A DNA stretch of 64,000 nt. Origin: an uncultured Cyclobacteriaceae bacterium. Its GTDB lineage: Bacteria > Bacteroidota > Bacteroidia > Cytophagales > Cyclobacteriaceae. The notes beneath the pieces are model-generated. The model did not search any database and was not told the DNA's origin. It saw nothing but the letters and a program-made list of their open reading frames with translations. A program made the position numbers and the translations under genes. Where the stretch lies: the NCBI GenBank assembly GCA_943788235.1, contig CALSPM010000002.1, forward strand, positions 745,004 to 809,003, in the 5' to 3' direction. Shown here one piece after another: positions 49,387 to 59,105 of this stretch (positions are counted from its first letter, which is position 1; the number at the start of each line of letters is the position of its first letter).

Positions 49387-50331
49387 TTAGCTATATACAC
49401 CCATGGATCCAAACTTATCCATTCGATCGGCAATACGCTCTTCCGAAGATTTCTTTTTTAATGATTCAAGATTACTCATTAGAGCTTTCTTCAAGAAAAT
49501 AGCACTCTCCTTCAGGTTGGTATGTGCACCTCCTAATGGCTCTTTAATGATCCCGTCGATAAGCTTAAGCTTTAACATGTCTTTTGCCGTAGGTTTCAAT
49601 ACATCTGCGGCTTGTTCCTTATAATCCCAACTTCTCCACAATATGGTTGAACAGTTTTCAGGAGAAATTACGGAATACCAAGCATTTTCCATCATGAGTA
49701 CCTTGTCGCCAATAGCTATTCCCAAAGCCCCCCCAGAAGCACCCTCTCCAATAACTACACAAATGCAAGGGACTTTGAGGGTAAACATTTCTTTCAAGTT
49801 TTTAGCTATGGCTTCACCCTGACCTCTTTCTTCAGCTTCTATACCGGGAAAGGCTCCCGGTGTATCTATCAGCGTGACAATTGGCTTATTGAACTTTTCA
49901 GCCAGCTTCATAAGGCGCAGGGCCTTTCTATACCCCTCAGGGTTTGCCATCCCAAAGTTTCTTTCTTGCCGCTGCTTGGTATTTCTACCTTTTTGCTGCC
50001 CAATGATCATGATGGTTTCACCGTCAATCTCTGCAAAGCCCCCGACCACAGCTTTATCATCCCCCACATTACGATCTCCATGCAGTTCAATGAACTCAGA
50101 AGTGATTTCATAAATATAATCCAACGCGTACGGTCTTTCTGGATGTCTTGAAAGTTGTATTCGTTGCCATCTGGTCAGATTTTTAAAAGTATCATTCTTT
50201 AACGAAATAATATTTTCCTCAAGTTTCTTCATCGCCTGAGAAACATCGACGTCACTTTCAATAGCAAGTTGTTTCATGTCATTGAGTTTCGATTCTAATT
50301 CTGCAATGGGTTTTTCAAAGTCAAGCAACAT
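49387..50331 (-). CDS. accA: acetyl-CoA carboxylase carboxyltransferase subunit alpha
   Basis: The 314-residue protein has an N-terminal helix pair ([20 protein letters not shown]), [71 protein letters not shown] and [15 protein letters not shown]. It transfers the carboxyl group from biotin to acetyl-CoA with AccD in the first step of fatty-acid synthesis. It is intact and single here, flanked by the patatin relic and the divergent tRNA gene. Confidence 0.96.
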   Translation of the reverse strand: MLLDFEKPIAELESKLNDMKQLAIESDVDVSQAMKKLEENIISLKNDTFKNLTRWQRIQLSRHPERPYALDYIYEITSEFIELHGDRNVGDDKAVVGGFAEIDGETIMIIGQQKGRNTKQRQERNFGMANPEGYRKALRLMKLAEKFNKPIVTLIDTPGAFPGIEAEERGQGEAIAKNLKEMFTLKVPCICVVIGEGASGGALGIAIGDKVLMMENAWYSVISPENCSTILWRSWDYKEQAADVLKPTAKDMLKLKLIDGIIKEPLGGAHTNLKESAIFLKKALMSNLESLKKKSSEERIADRMDKFGSMGVYS

Positions 50332-50431
50332 ATAATTAAATTATTTTAAGCCTTAAATTTAGTTCAAACTATGGGATTTTATCACTTCGATACAAAGATC
50401 GCAAAATTTCAAAATATTATGGCTTTGCTTA

Positions 50432-50462
50432 TTGTAAAAGATGTGATAAGAGTATAAGTTTG
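50432..50462 (+). promoter_or_regulatory. Bacteroidota-type promoter for tRNA-Asp
   Basis: A TTG at 50432-50434 is followed after 20 bases by TAAGTTTG at 50455-50462, matching the TTG/TAnnTTTG sigma-ABfr pattern. Its expected start point lies a few bases before the tRNA 5' end at 50473. Confidence 0.7.
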
Positions 50463-50472
50463 TAATTCAAAT

Positions 50473-50546
50473 GGTTTGGTAGTTCAGTTGGTTAGAATGC
50501 CTGCCTGTCACGCAGGAGGTCGCCGGTTCGAGCCCGGTCCAGACCG
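50473..50546 (+). tRNA. tRNA-Asp (anticodon GTC)
   Basis: This is a 74-base cloverleaf. The acceptor arms GGTTTGG and CCAGACC pair with one G-T wobble; the anticodon stem CCTGC/GCAGG encloses CTGTCAC with anticodon GTC at 50507-50509; the T arm GCCGGTTCGAGCCCGGT is canonical in loop TTCGAGC. The discriminator is G and CCA is not encoded. Confidence 0.97.
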
Positions 50547-50557
50547 CATGGATTTAG

Positions 50558-50588
50558 AAAGTCTTCAACAGGTTTGAGGACTTTTTTT
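50558..50588 (+). terminator. intrinsic terminator after tRNA-Asp
   Basis: The stem AAAGTCTTCAA/TTGAGGACTTT (one G-T pair) encloses a five-base loop and is followed by a run of T, starting 12 bases after the tRNA. Confidence 0.85.
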
Positions 50589-50828
50589 ATACCCTAAGTT
50601 GAGATAATTCCAGCTTTTATGAATCAGCAGAACAGGCATTTCATAAAGAGAAGTGAGGCATTTTACCTCTACATTGAACCGCTCATCTTTTTTTGTGATT
50701 GACTAGACAGCCTATTATTTGTTGGAATTGAATTAATTTGAGAGGGGCATAGATTTGCATCTCGAATAAACGTTATTTGCATTTGAAATGCATTTATCAC
50801 AAATTACGGACGAGATCAACCTTATTCA

Positions 50829-51218
50829 ATGAATAAATCAAACCTACTCATCTTCATTGATCAAATGATCCTAGCCTACTGGAGGCGCATAACCATAATC
50901 TTGCTTCTAATAATAGTATTTTTAAGTCTGTATCCTTTACCTCAATTACCCCAGATGGGCGAGGGAGTTGATAAAGTTTATCACTTTATTGCATATCTCT
51001 TAGTAGCCCTGCCTACTGGCTACGTCTACCCCAAATACTTCTTCGTATATTTACTTTTTATGGTCTTCCTCAGTGGTATTATCGAACTGATTCAACCTCA
51101 TGTGAATAGACATGGTGAGTGGTTAGACTTCCTTGCCAATACCCTTGGTGTTTTTTTAGGATTTGCGATAGGCAAGCTCAGTAGTCTTTTCATTGAAAAT
51201 AGAATTAGGGTATCGTGA
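50829..51218 (+). CDS. VanZ family membrane protein
   Basis: The 129-residue protein has four hydrophobic helices (about 20-36, 50-66, 68-84 and 100-118) and the VanZ signature KVYHFIAYLL, SGIIELIQPHVNRHGEWLDF and ANTLGVFLG. Family members confer teicoplanin tolerance in Gram-positives; in Bacteroidota the role is unknown. It is preceded by ~240 AT-rich bases with no other feature. Confidence 0.88.
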   Translation: MNKSNLLIFIDQMILAYWRRITIILLLIIVFLSLYPLPQLPQMGEGVDKVYHFIAYLLVALPTGYVYPKYFFVYLLFMVFLSGIIELIQPHVNRHGEWLDFLANTLGVFLGFAIGKLSSLFIENRIRVS

Positions 51219-51247
51219 AGATGCTTGAAGTTTTAGCTTCATTCACT

Positions 51248-51991
51248 TTAGCTTTCTGAAAAATTAAGGATTTTTATAATTACTCCTTTATCCTGTAATA
51301 TCTTAAAATGCCCAGTTCCTCGTACTATTTCAAGCTCTGAATTTGACCAGTTTTCATGGACATGCACGGCCTGGCTCAAAGGAAGTTGTCGGTCATCTTG
51401 ATCATGCAGAATATAAGCTTTTCTTACTTTTACCTCCTTAACAAACTCACTAACGTTTAATCTCCCCACATCTAAATTATAATCTTGCTCAATTTTAATA
51501 ATCAGTCGATCAACAATCTCTTGAGATAAGCCAAAATTATGAGCCATGGCTTCGATTCGCTCAAGAAACTTATCTGGACAGGTAATCAGCACGTATTTGT
51601 CAAGTTGCAAATGACTATTCTGAGCTAATGAATACGTAGTGGCTACCGCACCAAATGAATGGCTTATCGCAATGGCTGGCTGAACACGCTCAATCATTTC
51701 ACCTACTAAATCGATGAAATCAAAGAGACTTGTTTTTACTTTATCGCTTAATCCATGACTTGGTGCGTCAAAACCATAAACGGTGTAACCTGCTTTTATT
51801 AAATGTTGAATCAATATGGAGAAATGAGTGACTCGTCCCTCCCAGCCATGAATTATAAGAATTCTTTTTGGTCCTCCAGACCATTTATACATTTTTATAT
51901 TACCCTTTTTAAAAGTATGATCAGTAACGAGAGCAGTCTCTAAAATATCTTTCTCATGTGCTCGATAAGGATAAAATTTGGGATAGGTCAA
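51248..51991 (-). CDS. alpha/beta-hydrolase
   Basis: The 247-residue protein has IIHGWEGRVTHF (oxyanion region), GFDAPSHGLSD, the nucleophile elbow ISHSFGAVATT (Ser), an acid near LHDQDDRQLP and the catalytic His in GTGHFKI. The frame begins with TTG at 51991. An ATG at 52061 reads MKNMITLLSLIFTSFF and would join VKKAYQQLTYPKFYP if one base were added or removed in the T8 run near 52013, so the true N-terminus may lie there, with another homopolymer frame break. Substrate unknown. Confidence 0.8.
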   Translation of the reverse strand: MTYPKFYPYRAHEKDILETALVTDHTFKKGNIKMYKWSGGPKRILIIHGWEGRVTHFSILIQHLIKAGYTVYGFDAPSHGLSDKVKTSLFDFIDLVGEMIERVQPAIAISHSFGAVATTYSLAQNSHLQLDKYVLITCPDKFLERIEAMAHNFGLSQEIVDRLIIKIEQDYNLDVGRLNVSEFVKEVKVRKAYILHDQDDRQLPLSQAVHVHENWSNSELEIVRGTGHFKILQDKGVIIKILNFSES

Positions 51992-52180
51992 TTGCTGATA
52001 TGCCTTTTTTACAAAAAAAACTAGTGAAAATCAAGGAAAGCAGGGTGATCATATTTTTCATCATAGCCGGCAATGCTATGTAAATTTTTAAAATATAACC
52101 GCATTCCTTCCTGTTTTTTGTTTAATTTAAAGATTGGGAGTATTTATTATCTTCATTCATCGTCTATAAAAATAACTACA

Positions 52181-53050
52181 ATGAAAATCACAAGAAAGCG
52201 AGCAATTAAAAACTTATCAGGTTTGGCTACATTAGGTTTCATAGGTTTACCTACTGTCTCTTCGGGCAATAACGAAATCATACCCCTTTCTCAAAGAATC
52301 AATCACTCGGTATGTGAGTGGTGCTTTAATCAATTTGAATTAGAAGAACTTTGTGAATTTGCCAAAAACATTGGTATCAGTTCAATTGATTTACTGACCG
52401 CTGAGCAGTGGGCTACGGCACAAAAATATGATCTGACGTGTGCCATGGCTTATGGCAGTCAAATGGGTATTATCAATGGATTCAGTGATTCTCAAAATCA
52501 TAAAACCCTCTTTAAAGAGTATAAAGCATCCTTTTCAAAAGCGGCTGATGCAGGTTTAAAAAATATTATTTGCTTTTCAGGTAATCGCAATGGTCTTTCG
52601 GATGCAGCCGGTTTGGAGATCTGTGCAAAAGGATTAGATCCGGTCGTGAAATTAGCAGAAAAACACAATATTATTTTAACCATGGAGTTGCTCAATTCAA
52701 AGGTAGATCACCAAGATTACCTCTGTGACCATACCGAATGGGGGGTCGCTTTGGCAGATAAATTAGGCAGTCCCAACTTCAAACTCTTGTACGATATTTA
52801 TCACATGCAGATTATGGAGGGCGACGTCATTGCTACCATCCAAAAACACAAGGACTACATCAGTCATTATCATACCGCAGGCGTACCCGGAAGAAACGAA
52901 ATAGATGAAACCCAAGAGCTGTATTATCCGGCAATTATGAAAGCCATTGCAGATACTGGATTTACTGGTCATGTGGCACAAGAATTTATACCCAAACAGC
53001 AGGATGCCTTGGCCTCCCTTAAAAAAGGTATTGAAATTTGTGATATTTAA
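52181..53050 (+). CDS. hydroxypyruvate isomerase-like sugar phosphate isomerase/epimerase, exported
   Basis: The 289-residue TIM-barrel protein has an N-terminal Tat-like or lipoprotein-free signal (KITRKRAIKNLSGLATLGFI). The xylose-isomerase-like barrel shows TMELLNSKVDHQDYLCDH (metal Glu), YDIYHMQIMEGD (Asp, His), HYHTAGVPGRNEID and a late GHVAQEFIPK (Glu). The Hyi family interconverts hydroxypyruvate and tartronate semialdehyde; the exported form is common in Bacteroidota with unknown substrate. Start ATG 52181 chosen for the signal peptide. Confidence 0.85.
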   Translation: MKITRKRAIKNLSGLATLGFIGLPTVSSGNNEIIPLSQRINHSVCEWCFNQFELEELCEFAKNIGISSIDLLTAEQWATAQKYDLTCAMAYGSQMGIINGFSDSQNHKTLFKEYKASFSKAADAGLKNIICFSGNRNGLSDAAGLEICAKGLDPVVKLAEKHNIILTMELLNSKVDHQDYLCDHTEWGVALADKLGSPNFKLLYDIYHMQIMEGDVIATIQKHKDYISHYHTAGVPGRNEIDETQELYYPAIMKAIADTGFTGHVAQEFIPKQQDALASLKKGIEICDI

Positions 53051-53054
53051 GGGT

Positions 53055-53672
53055 ATGACACCTGTACCCACTAAAATTTCTGACCTACGTAAAACTGGTT
53101 TTCTTTTATTGGTCATGGGACTCTTTGCCAGTTGTGTCCCATCCTCTTCAAAGTATTATGACATAGGTCAAATCAAAACACCTTATGGTGAGATGTTATT
53201 CTGGCTTTACGAAGAAACCCCGAAACATAAAAAAAGTTTTCTCTCACTTGCCAAAAAACAATATTGGGATACCCTTATCTTTAATCGAGTAATAAAAAAC
53301 TTTGTTATCCAAGGTGGCTGTCCAGATACACCCGATGGATTTAAAAATTCACCCTATTTAATAGCTCCCGAATTTCAACCCAACATTCGCCATATTTATG
53401 GAGCCTTAGGTGCAGGAAGAGATAATAATCCATCAAAACTCTCTGCGGGTTGTCAGTTATACATCGTTCATGATCGAAATGGCATCCCTCGCCTCGATGA
53501 CAACTATATGATTTTCGGGCAACTCTTTAAAGGTTTTGACGTCCTGGAACGTATCGCTGAAATGCCAACGGATACGCTGGACCAACCCTTAACTCGCATT
53601 TCAATGGAAGTGAATAGTATTCAATTATCTAAACAGGAACTCATTGAACTAAGAGTGCCATGGGCCAACTAA
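53055..53672 (+). CDS. cyclophilin-type peptidyl-prolyl isomerase lipoprotein
   Basis: The 205-residue lipoprotein has a lipobox LLFASCVPS-like segment (GLFASCVPS) and a cyclophilin domain: PYGEMLFWLYEETPKHKKSF, FNRVIKNFVIQGGCPD (catalytic Arg, Gln), GALGAGRDNNPSKLSAGCQL and YMIFGQLFKGFDVLERIA. It folds prolyl bonds in exported proteins. The ATG at 53055 is four bases after the preceding stop, so it is coupled to the isomerase-like gene. Confidence 0.9.
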   Translation: MTPVPTKISDLRKTGFLLLVMGLFASCVPSSSKYYDIGQIKTPYGEMLFWLYEETPKHKKSFLSLAKKQYWDTLIFNRVIKNFVIQGGCPDTPDGFKNSPYLIAPEFQPNIRHIYGALGAGRDNNPSKLSAGCQLYIVHDRNGIPRLDDNYMIFGQLFKGFDVLERIAEMPTDTLDQPLTRISMEVNSIQLSKQELIELRVPWAN

Positions 53673-53839
53673 TGAACGTCAGAACCTCTGAAAAGTAAGG
53701 TACTCCACATCAAAATATATTTAGGTCTGAGTACTGAAAATCTTATTTCAACTTCATATAACCAGTACAATTGTATTAATTTTATGTTTTTAGTTCGAGT
53801 CATCATGGCTTAACCCTTTAGCCTTATAAAAATGAATCT

Positions 53840-54709
53840 GTGCGTCTCTCTGAATTGATAAAGAAATATTGTTTAAATGAACTCCAAGACGAAAAAACCA
53901 AAAGCTGGTTGGATCAAAAACTTCATTCAACCAAGACTGACCAAGACTTTTTTATTTCATTTGCCCTGATAAATAAAAAAATTCCTCGAGATCATGTTAA
54001 GCTAAGCTTATCACAACTTCAAACCATTGAGTTAAAATATCCTGAATTTTACATCGGAAATTGGACATTAGATCAGCTCTGCCGTTTCTCACTTTTAATG
54101 TGTTATCCTCTTTTGAGCGCAAAGAGCCTGACTAAGCTGATCTCCGTGGCTGACACCCAAGAGCAAATCAGCATTTTTAAATCCATACCTTACTTAGAAA
54201 ATGCTGGTCATTTTACTCACATAGTTGTAAATGGCATTAGAACCAATATAGTGGATGTTTTCGATGCCATTGCCCTTAAAAATTCTTATCCTGCCGGTTA
54301 TTTCAGTCAAGATGAATGGAACCAAATGATCCTTAAAGCCGTTTTTATGGAGAGACCTATTTACCTAGTTAAAGGTGTAGATCAAAGGAAAAACGAAAAG
54401 CTAGCTCATATATTATTTGATTATGCCCGAGAACGTTGGGCCGCGTCACGACGTGTAACACCAGAATTATGGCGTATGATATCGGGTTATATGACTGAGG
54501 AAATATTTTTGGAAATGATTAAAAAAATGGCTGAAGGTAACGCCCAAGATCAAAAAGGCATGCTCAAGTTAATTCAAGAAAGTAACTTAGATGCCTCCCA
54601 AAAATGGCTGAATTCGCAGTCAACACAAATAGAACCTATCAGCTGGGATCAAATTGGATCCGATTTCTGGCATAACAATCAAGCCTTACAAAACACATCA
54701 AAAGCTTAA
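53840..54709 (+). CDS. eboA: EboA domain protein
   Basis: The 289-residue protein starts with GTG at 53840 (RLSELIKKYCLNELQDEK) and has no membrane segment. It fits the EboA domain: a helical protein with a GNWTLDQLCRFSLLM section and a C-terminal RERWAASRRVTPELWRMIS. Family knowledge: eboA is the first gene of the ebo cluster, required in Nostoc for export of a scytonemin precursor. It is 12 bases ahead of eboB, and identification is strengthened by the whole cluster following in order. Confidence 0.85.
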   Translation: MRLSELIKKYCLNELQDEKTKSWLDQKLHSTKTDQDFFISFALINKKIPRDHVKLSLSQLQTIELKYPEFYIGNWTLDQLCRFSLLMCYPLLSAKSLTKLISVADTQEQISIFKSIPYLENAGHFTHIVVNGIRTNIVDVFDAIALKNSYPAGYFSQDEWNQMILKAVFMERPIYLVKGVDQRKNEKLAHILFDYARERWAASRRVTPELWRMISGYMTEEIFLEMIKKMAEGNAQDQKGMLKLIQESNLDASQKWLNSQSTQIEPISWDQIGSDFWHNNQALQNTSKA

Positions 54710-54721
54710 TAATAAAGAAAT

Positions 54722-55624
54722 ATGAAATTTATTGATCCCCACATTCACATGACTTCTCGTACGACCAATGACTATGAAGCCATGTCAAAAGCAGGTATAG
54801 TGGCCATCATTGAACCCGCCTTCTGGTTAGGTCAACCTCGCACTGAAGTGGGCTCTTTTAAAGATTACTTCAGCAGTATTGTCGGTTGGGAAGCCTTCAG
54901 AGCTTCTCAATTTGCTATCAAACATTACTGTACTATTGGGTTGAACTCCAAGGAGGCCAATAATGAAAGCTTGGCTGAAGAGGTCATGGAATTATTGCCA
55001 CTCTTCGCGCTTAAGGACAATGTCGTTGCCATTGGCGAGATTGGATATGATGATCAAACGGCCGCTGAAGATAAATATTTTAGAGTTCAAATTGAATTGG
55101 CAAAAGAACTGGAACTACCCATACTGGTACACACCCCTCACAGAGATAAGAAAAGAGGTACCCTGAGAAGTATGGATGTATTGGAAGAGCATGGCATTGA
55201 TCCTTCGACCGTAATCATCGATCATAATAATGAAGAAACCGTTGAATCAGTACTTGAAAGGGGTTATTGGACTGCTTTTACCATTTATCCTAATACCAAA
55301 ATGGGCAGTGAACGGATGGTAGCCGTTGTCGAAAAATATGGCTCTAATAAAATATTTATAGACAGCTCTGCTGATTGGGGTGTCAGTGATCCTTTGTCTG
55401 TTCCCAAAACAGCTCAGCTGATGTTAGACAATGGTATTACAAGTGAAATTGTGCAGGCCGTCTGCTATAAAAATGCCCTTGAAGCTTATGCTCAAAGCGG
55501 AAATATGAAAGAAAGCGATTGGTCTGAAGGCGTGCATTTCGATCAATCAATCTTATATGGGGGTAATAGTGTTTTAAGGGGCCAGCCTCCCAAAAAATCA
55601 GATTCCAATATTATAGAAAACTAG
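54722..55624 (+). CDS. eboB: EboB, TatD-like metal-dependent hydrolase
   Basis: The 300-residue amidohydrolase/TatD-type barrel has FIDPHIHMTSRTTNDYEAM (His-x-His), AIGEIGYDD (Glu), ILVHTPHRDKKRGT (His), IIDHNNEE (His) and DSSADWGVSDPLSVPK (Asp). It is a predicted cytoplasmic metalloenzyme acting on the transported intermediate; substrate unknown. It is 12 bases after eboA and 7 before eboC. Confidence 0.9.
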   Translation: MKFIDPHIHMTSRTTNDYEAMSKAGIVAIIEPAFWLGQPRTEVGSFKDYFSSIVGWEAFRASQFAIKHYCTIGLNSKEANNESLAEEVMELLPLFALKDNVVAIGEIGYDDQTAAEDKYFRVQIELAKELELPILVHTPHRDKKRGTLRSMDVLEEHGIDPSTVIIDHNNEETVESVLERGYWTAFTIYPNTKMGSERMVAVVEKYGSNKIFIDSSADWGVSDPLSVPKTAQLMLDNGITSEIVQAVCYKNALEAYAQSGNMKESDWSEGVHFDQSILYGGNSVLRGQPPKKSDSNIIEN

Positions 55625-55631
55625 GCTCTTA

Positions 55632-56519
55632 ATGAACTTATACCCTTATTTGGTGCTCATAAGGCCTGCAAACATTGTTACCGCAATGTCAGATATTTTG
55701 GCAGGAGCAGCTATTGCTGGGTGTTTTTTTGAGCTGAATACCCCATCTCTTTTGAACCTTATTTTCCTTCTACTTTCTACCTCATGCCTTTATGCTGGAG
55801 GTATTGTCTTCAATGATATTTTTGATCTAGCTATTGATCGAACTGAAAGACCAGAAAGACCACTTCCTAGAGGTCAAGTTTCCCTGAAAAATGCTCGATT
55901 TTTTGGCATTACCTTATTACTTACTGGGATATTACTCAGCTTCTTAAGTCATGTTGAAAGTGGTTTCATTGCCATTTTTATCGCTCTCTCAGCCCTTCTT
56001 TATGACCGGTACACAAAAGATTTCTTAGTCATTGGCCCCCTAAATATGGGCATTTGTCGTGGATTAAATTTGATGCTCGGAATGAGCATTTTATCGCTCA
56101 ACACCCACCCCCATTTGATATGGATTTGCTTGATCCCTGTCATATTCATAGCTGCCATTACCTTGACGAGCAAGGGCGAAGTATTAGGAAACAATACGTC
56201 AGCCTTGGTCATGGCTTTGACTTTGGATGTGGCAGTTACATGCTTACTTGTAGGCATTGGAATACTCGGTTGGATGGATATTTGGATGTCTGGCCCTTTC
56301 ATCATTTTATGGATAGGAATAAATGGAAAAGTCAAACTCAAAGCGATCCTTAAAAATAATACTAAATTGATAAAAGTAGCCGTTAAAATGGGTGTTCTTT
56401 CTCTTATCCCACTCAATGCTTCTTATGTTGCCGGCTTTGGGCATTGGAGTCTGGGCTTAGGTACATTAATCTTACTACCTATCTCCCTTGTCTTGGCCAA
56501 AAGATTTTCTGTCACTTGA
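55632..56519 (+). CDS. eboC: EboC, UbiA-family prenyltransferase
   Basis: The 295-residue membrane protein has about eight to nine helices and the UbiA motifs NDIFDLAIDRTERPERPLP (first Asp-rich site) and YDRYTKDFLVIGPLNMG (second site). Family members transfer prenyl groups to aromatic or other acceptors in the inner membrane. It is the membrane component of the ebo set and the only transport-like protein in it. After it comes a 155-base gap with no gene before eboD. Confidence 0.92.
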   Translation: MNLYPYLVLIRPANIVTAMSDILAGAAIAGCFFELNTPSLLNLIFLLLSTSCLYAGGIVFNDIFDLAIDRTERPERPLPRGQVSLKNARFFGITLLLTGILLSFLSHVESGFIAIFIALSALLYDRYTKDFLVIGPLNMGICRGLNLMLGMSILSLNTHPHLIWICLIPVIFIAAITLTSKGEVLGNNTSALVMALTLDVAVTCLLVGIGILGWMDIWMSGPFIILWIGINGKVKLKAILKNNTKLIKVAVKMGVLSLIPLNASYVAGFGHWSLGLGTLILLPISLVLAKRFSVT

Positions 56520-56674
56520 GCCGTTCGCAGTTTCTCGGCCTTCCTTTTGTCTTGATATTGTCTAAATAATGATTTTGATCTACCTTTGAAAGCGGGATCA
56601 TTATAGACTTTAAATAAATATTAATCCTATTAAAGAAGAGCTTTGATTTGTCCCTTTTTTTTCAAAGATGAATT

Positions 56675-57895
56675 ATGCAAGTGAATAAAATTCCTAAGGA
56701 AAACCTTGAATTACAAAAGAAAAAGATCATTCTAGAACAGGATTTTTCTATTAATTACCGATATAATATTTTATTTACAAGAGAAGTCTTTCATCTCTCC
56801 AATACCCTCCTATTTGATTTGTTTCAATCATCGTATATTGGTGGAAAAATCAAACTAGGTTTTGTGATCGATCAAGGTCTTCTAGACCATTGGCCTAATT
56901 TACCTCAAGCCATTGAAAGCTATATCCATGCTTTTCCCTCTTTACACTTAGTCGCTGAACCTTTGGTAATCACAGGTGGAGAGCTTGCAAAAAACTCGTT
57001 GGATGCTATGAAGGAAGTACTCAACTATATCCATCAAAAAAATATTGATCGCCATGCCTATTTGATTGCCATGGGAGGAGGTGCTATTTTAGATATGGTT
57101 GGATTCGCAGCAGCTATAGGACATAGAGGCATTAGACATATTCGAATGCCTACGACCGTTCTTGCCCAAAATGATTCTGGGGTAGGTGTTAAAAATGGTA
57201 TCAACTATTTTGGAAAGAAAAACTTTTTAGGAACCTTCTCTCCCCCCGTTGCAGTGATCAATGATTTTAATTTTTTAAATACCCTTGATGAGCGAGATTG
57301 GCGTTCGGGTATGTCAGAAGCGGTAAAAGTTGCACTCATTAAAGACGCCACTTTTTTTTATTGGTTGGAAGATCATGCTACGGCGCTCAGTCATCGGGAT
57401 ACCGAAACGATGGAAAAATTGATTTTTGACTGTGCTAAATTGCACGTAGATCATATTTCATCACAAGGAGATCCCTTTGAAATGGGATCCTCAAGACCCC
57501 TCGATTTTGGACATTGGGCCGCCCATAAGCTGGAACAACTCACGGAATTTGAGGTGAAACATGGTGAAGCAGTTGCCATAGGCTTAGTTTTGGATCTGGC
57601 CTATGCCGTAAGCGAAGACCTGCTTGCCCATGATGTTTTTGAAAGAGTCTATGCGGTACTTGGACAACTCGGATTCACGTTATTTCACCCGCTGCTTCTC
57701 AATCAAGAAACCAATACCCTTAATCCTGAGGTTTATGCTGGATTGGAAGAATTTAGAGCACATCTTGGTGGCCAGCTTACCATCACCTTGATCAATGAAA
57801 TAGGTATCCAATTTAATGTTCATGAAATGAATAAAAACAGTCTCGATCGTGCGGCTCTGTTATTGCACCAAAAATCAATTATTCATGCAAATTGA
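56675..57895 (+). CDS. eboD: EboD, 3-dehydroquinate synthase-like cyclase
   Basis: The 406-residue protein has the NAD-binding LIAMGGGAILDMVGFAAA, MPTTVLAQNDSGVGVKNGIN, DERDWRSGMSEAVKVALI (Zn Glu), DFGHWAAHKLEQLTEF (Zn His) and VKHGEAVAIGL (Zn His). The fold is that of dehydroquinate and sugar-phosphate cyclases, but the cluster version probably cyclises another sugar phosphate. Its last 11 bases overlap eboE. Confidence 0.93.
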   Translation: MQVNKIPKENLELQKKKIILEQDFSINYRYNILFTREVFHLSNTLLFDLFQSSYIGGKIKLGFVIDQGLLDHWPNLPQAIESYIHAFPSLHLVAEPLVITGGELAKNSLDAMKEVLNYIHQKNIDRHAYLIAMGGGAILDMVGFAAAIGHRGIRHIRMPTTVLAQNDSGVGVKNGINYFGKKNFLGTFSPPVAVINDFNFLNTLDERDWRSGMSEAVKVALIKDATFFYWLEDHATALSHRDTETMEKLIFDCAKLHVDHISSQGDPFEMGSSRPLDFGHWAAHKLEQLTEFEVKHGEAVAIGLVLDLAYAVSEDLLAHDVFERVYAVLGQLGFTLFHPLLLNQETNTLNPEVYAGLEEFRAHLGGQLTITLINEIGIQFNVHEMNKNSLDRAALLLHQKSIIHAN

Positions 57896-59105
57896 GCATC
57901 ATCAGGCTCATTTAACCTACTGCAGCAACATTCATCCTGGTGAATCTTGGGATGAAACCTTTCACAATCTCAAAACTTATACGACCCAAGTACGCAGCGG
58001 CTTAACGGAAGCTCCCTTTGGCATCGGACTTCGGTTGTCTCATTTGGCCGCCTTAGAATTGATCAAGGAAACCCAATTAAATGCTTTCCAAGCATGGTTA
58101 AGGGAAGAAAACATGTATGTTTTTACCATCAATGGTTTTCCCTACGGTAGTTTTCACCATCAAAAGGTAAAAGATGCAGTCCATCAGCCAGATTGGAGTA
58201 CTTCTGATCGGTTGGCATATACGCAAAGACTTTTTTTAATCTTGTCTATATTATTACCAGAAGGAATGGATGGTGGCGTATCGACGGCACCTATTTCATA
58301 TAGGCACTGGCATCGCACAGAGAAAGAGCTAGATGATGTGAAATCCGCAGCTTGTGAACATTTCACAGAACTGATCTGCTATCTAAAAAAAATAAAAGAT
58401 GAAACTGGTAAAAATTTACATCTAGACCTAGAACCCGAGCCGGACGGTGTAATAGAAACCAGTAAAGAATTTGTTTCTTTTTTCAATGATTATTTATTGG
58501 TCAGAGCCCTTCCAGAAATTAGCAATCGCCTAGGGGTTACTGAAAATGAAGCGAATCATATCATTAGAGCGCATTTTCAAATATGCTACGATGTTTGTCA
58601 TTTTGCCGTAGGTTTTGAAAAGCCTGCAGAAGCTTTGTCACGGATCAAAAATGCAGATATTAATATTGGGAGAATACAAATCAGTGCGGCGCTGGGTTCA
58701 GGGAATATTTGTAATCAATCCGACCCAAGTTGGGTGTCCACAGAGTTATTGCCTTTTGACGAGCCTACCTATTTACATCAAGCGGTAGTTAAGCGAAGCG
58801 ATGGAAAATTGATTCGATACACAGATTTAGGTTCCGCCCTATCTTCCCTTGATACGTATGCCTATGATGAAATAAGAACACACTTCCATGTCCCTGTATT
58901 TACAGAAACTTATGGCAAACTTTACTCTACACAAGAAGACATCATTGAAACCTTACGCCTTTGGTTGAAGGACCCTTTTACTCAGCATCTAGAGGTAGAA
59001 ACCTATACTTGGGATGTATTACCCAAAAACATGCAAATAAATAGGGTCAATAGTATTATTCGAGAGTTAAACTGGGTGAAGAAAACCTTAGATAATCATG
59101 CCTAA
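57885..59105 (+). CDS. eboE: EboE, TIM-barrel metabolite traffic protein
   Basis: The 406-residue protein matches the EboE pattern: TYCSNIHPGESWDETFHNLK at the start, NMYVFTINGFPYGSFHHQKV, LHLDLEPEPDGVIETSKEFV, CYDVCHFAVGFEKP, and VFTETYGKLYSTQEDI with a late LEVETYTWDVLP. It resembles sugar isomerase-type barrels. I start at ATG 57885, which overlaps eboD by 11 bases; an upstream in-frame ATG at 57849 would run antisense-like through eboD. It overlaps eboF by eight bases. Confidence 0.93.
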   Translation: MQIEHHQAHLTYCSNIHPGESWDETFHNLKTYTTQVRSGLTEAPFGIGLRLSHLAALELIKETQLNAFQAWLREENMYVFTINGFPYGSFHHQKVKDAVHQPDWSTSDRLAYTQRLFLILSILLPEGMDGGVSTAPISYRHWHRTEKELDDVKSAACEHFTELICYLKKIKDETGKNLHLDLEPEPDGVIETSKEFVSFFNDYLLVRALPEISNRLGVTENEANHIIRAHFQICYDVCHFAVGFEKPAEALSRIKNADINIGRIQISAALGSGNICNQSDPSWVSTELLPFDEPTYLHQAVVKRSDGKLIRYTDLGSALSSLDTYAYDEIRTHFHVPVFTETYGKLYSTQEDIIETLRLWLKDPFTQHLEVETYTWDVLPKNMQINRVNSIIRELNWVKKTLDNHA

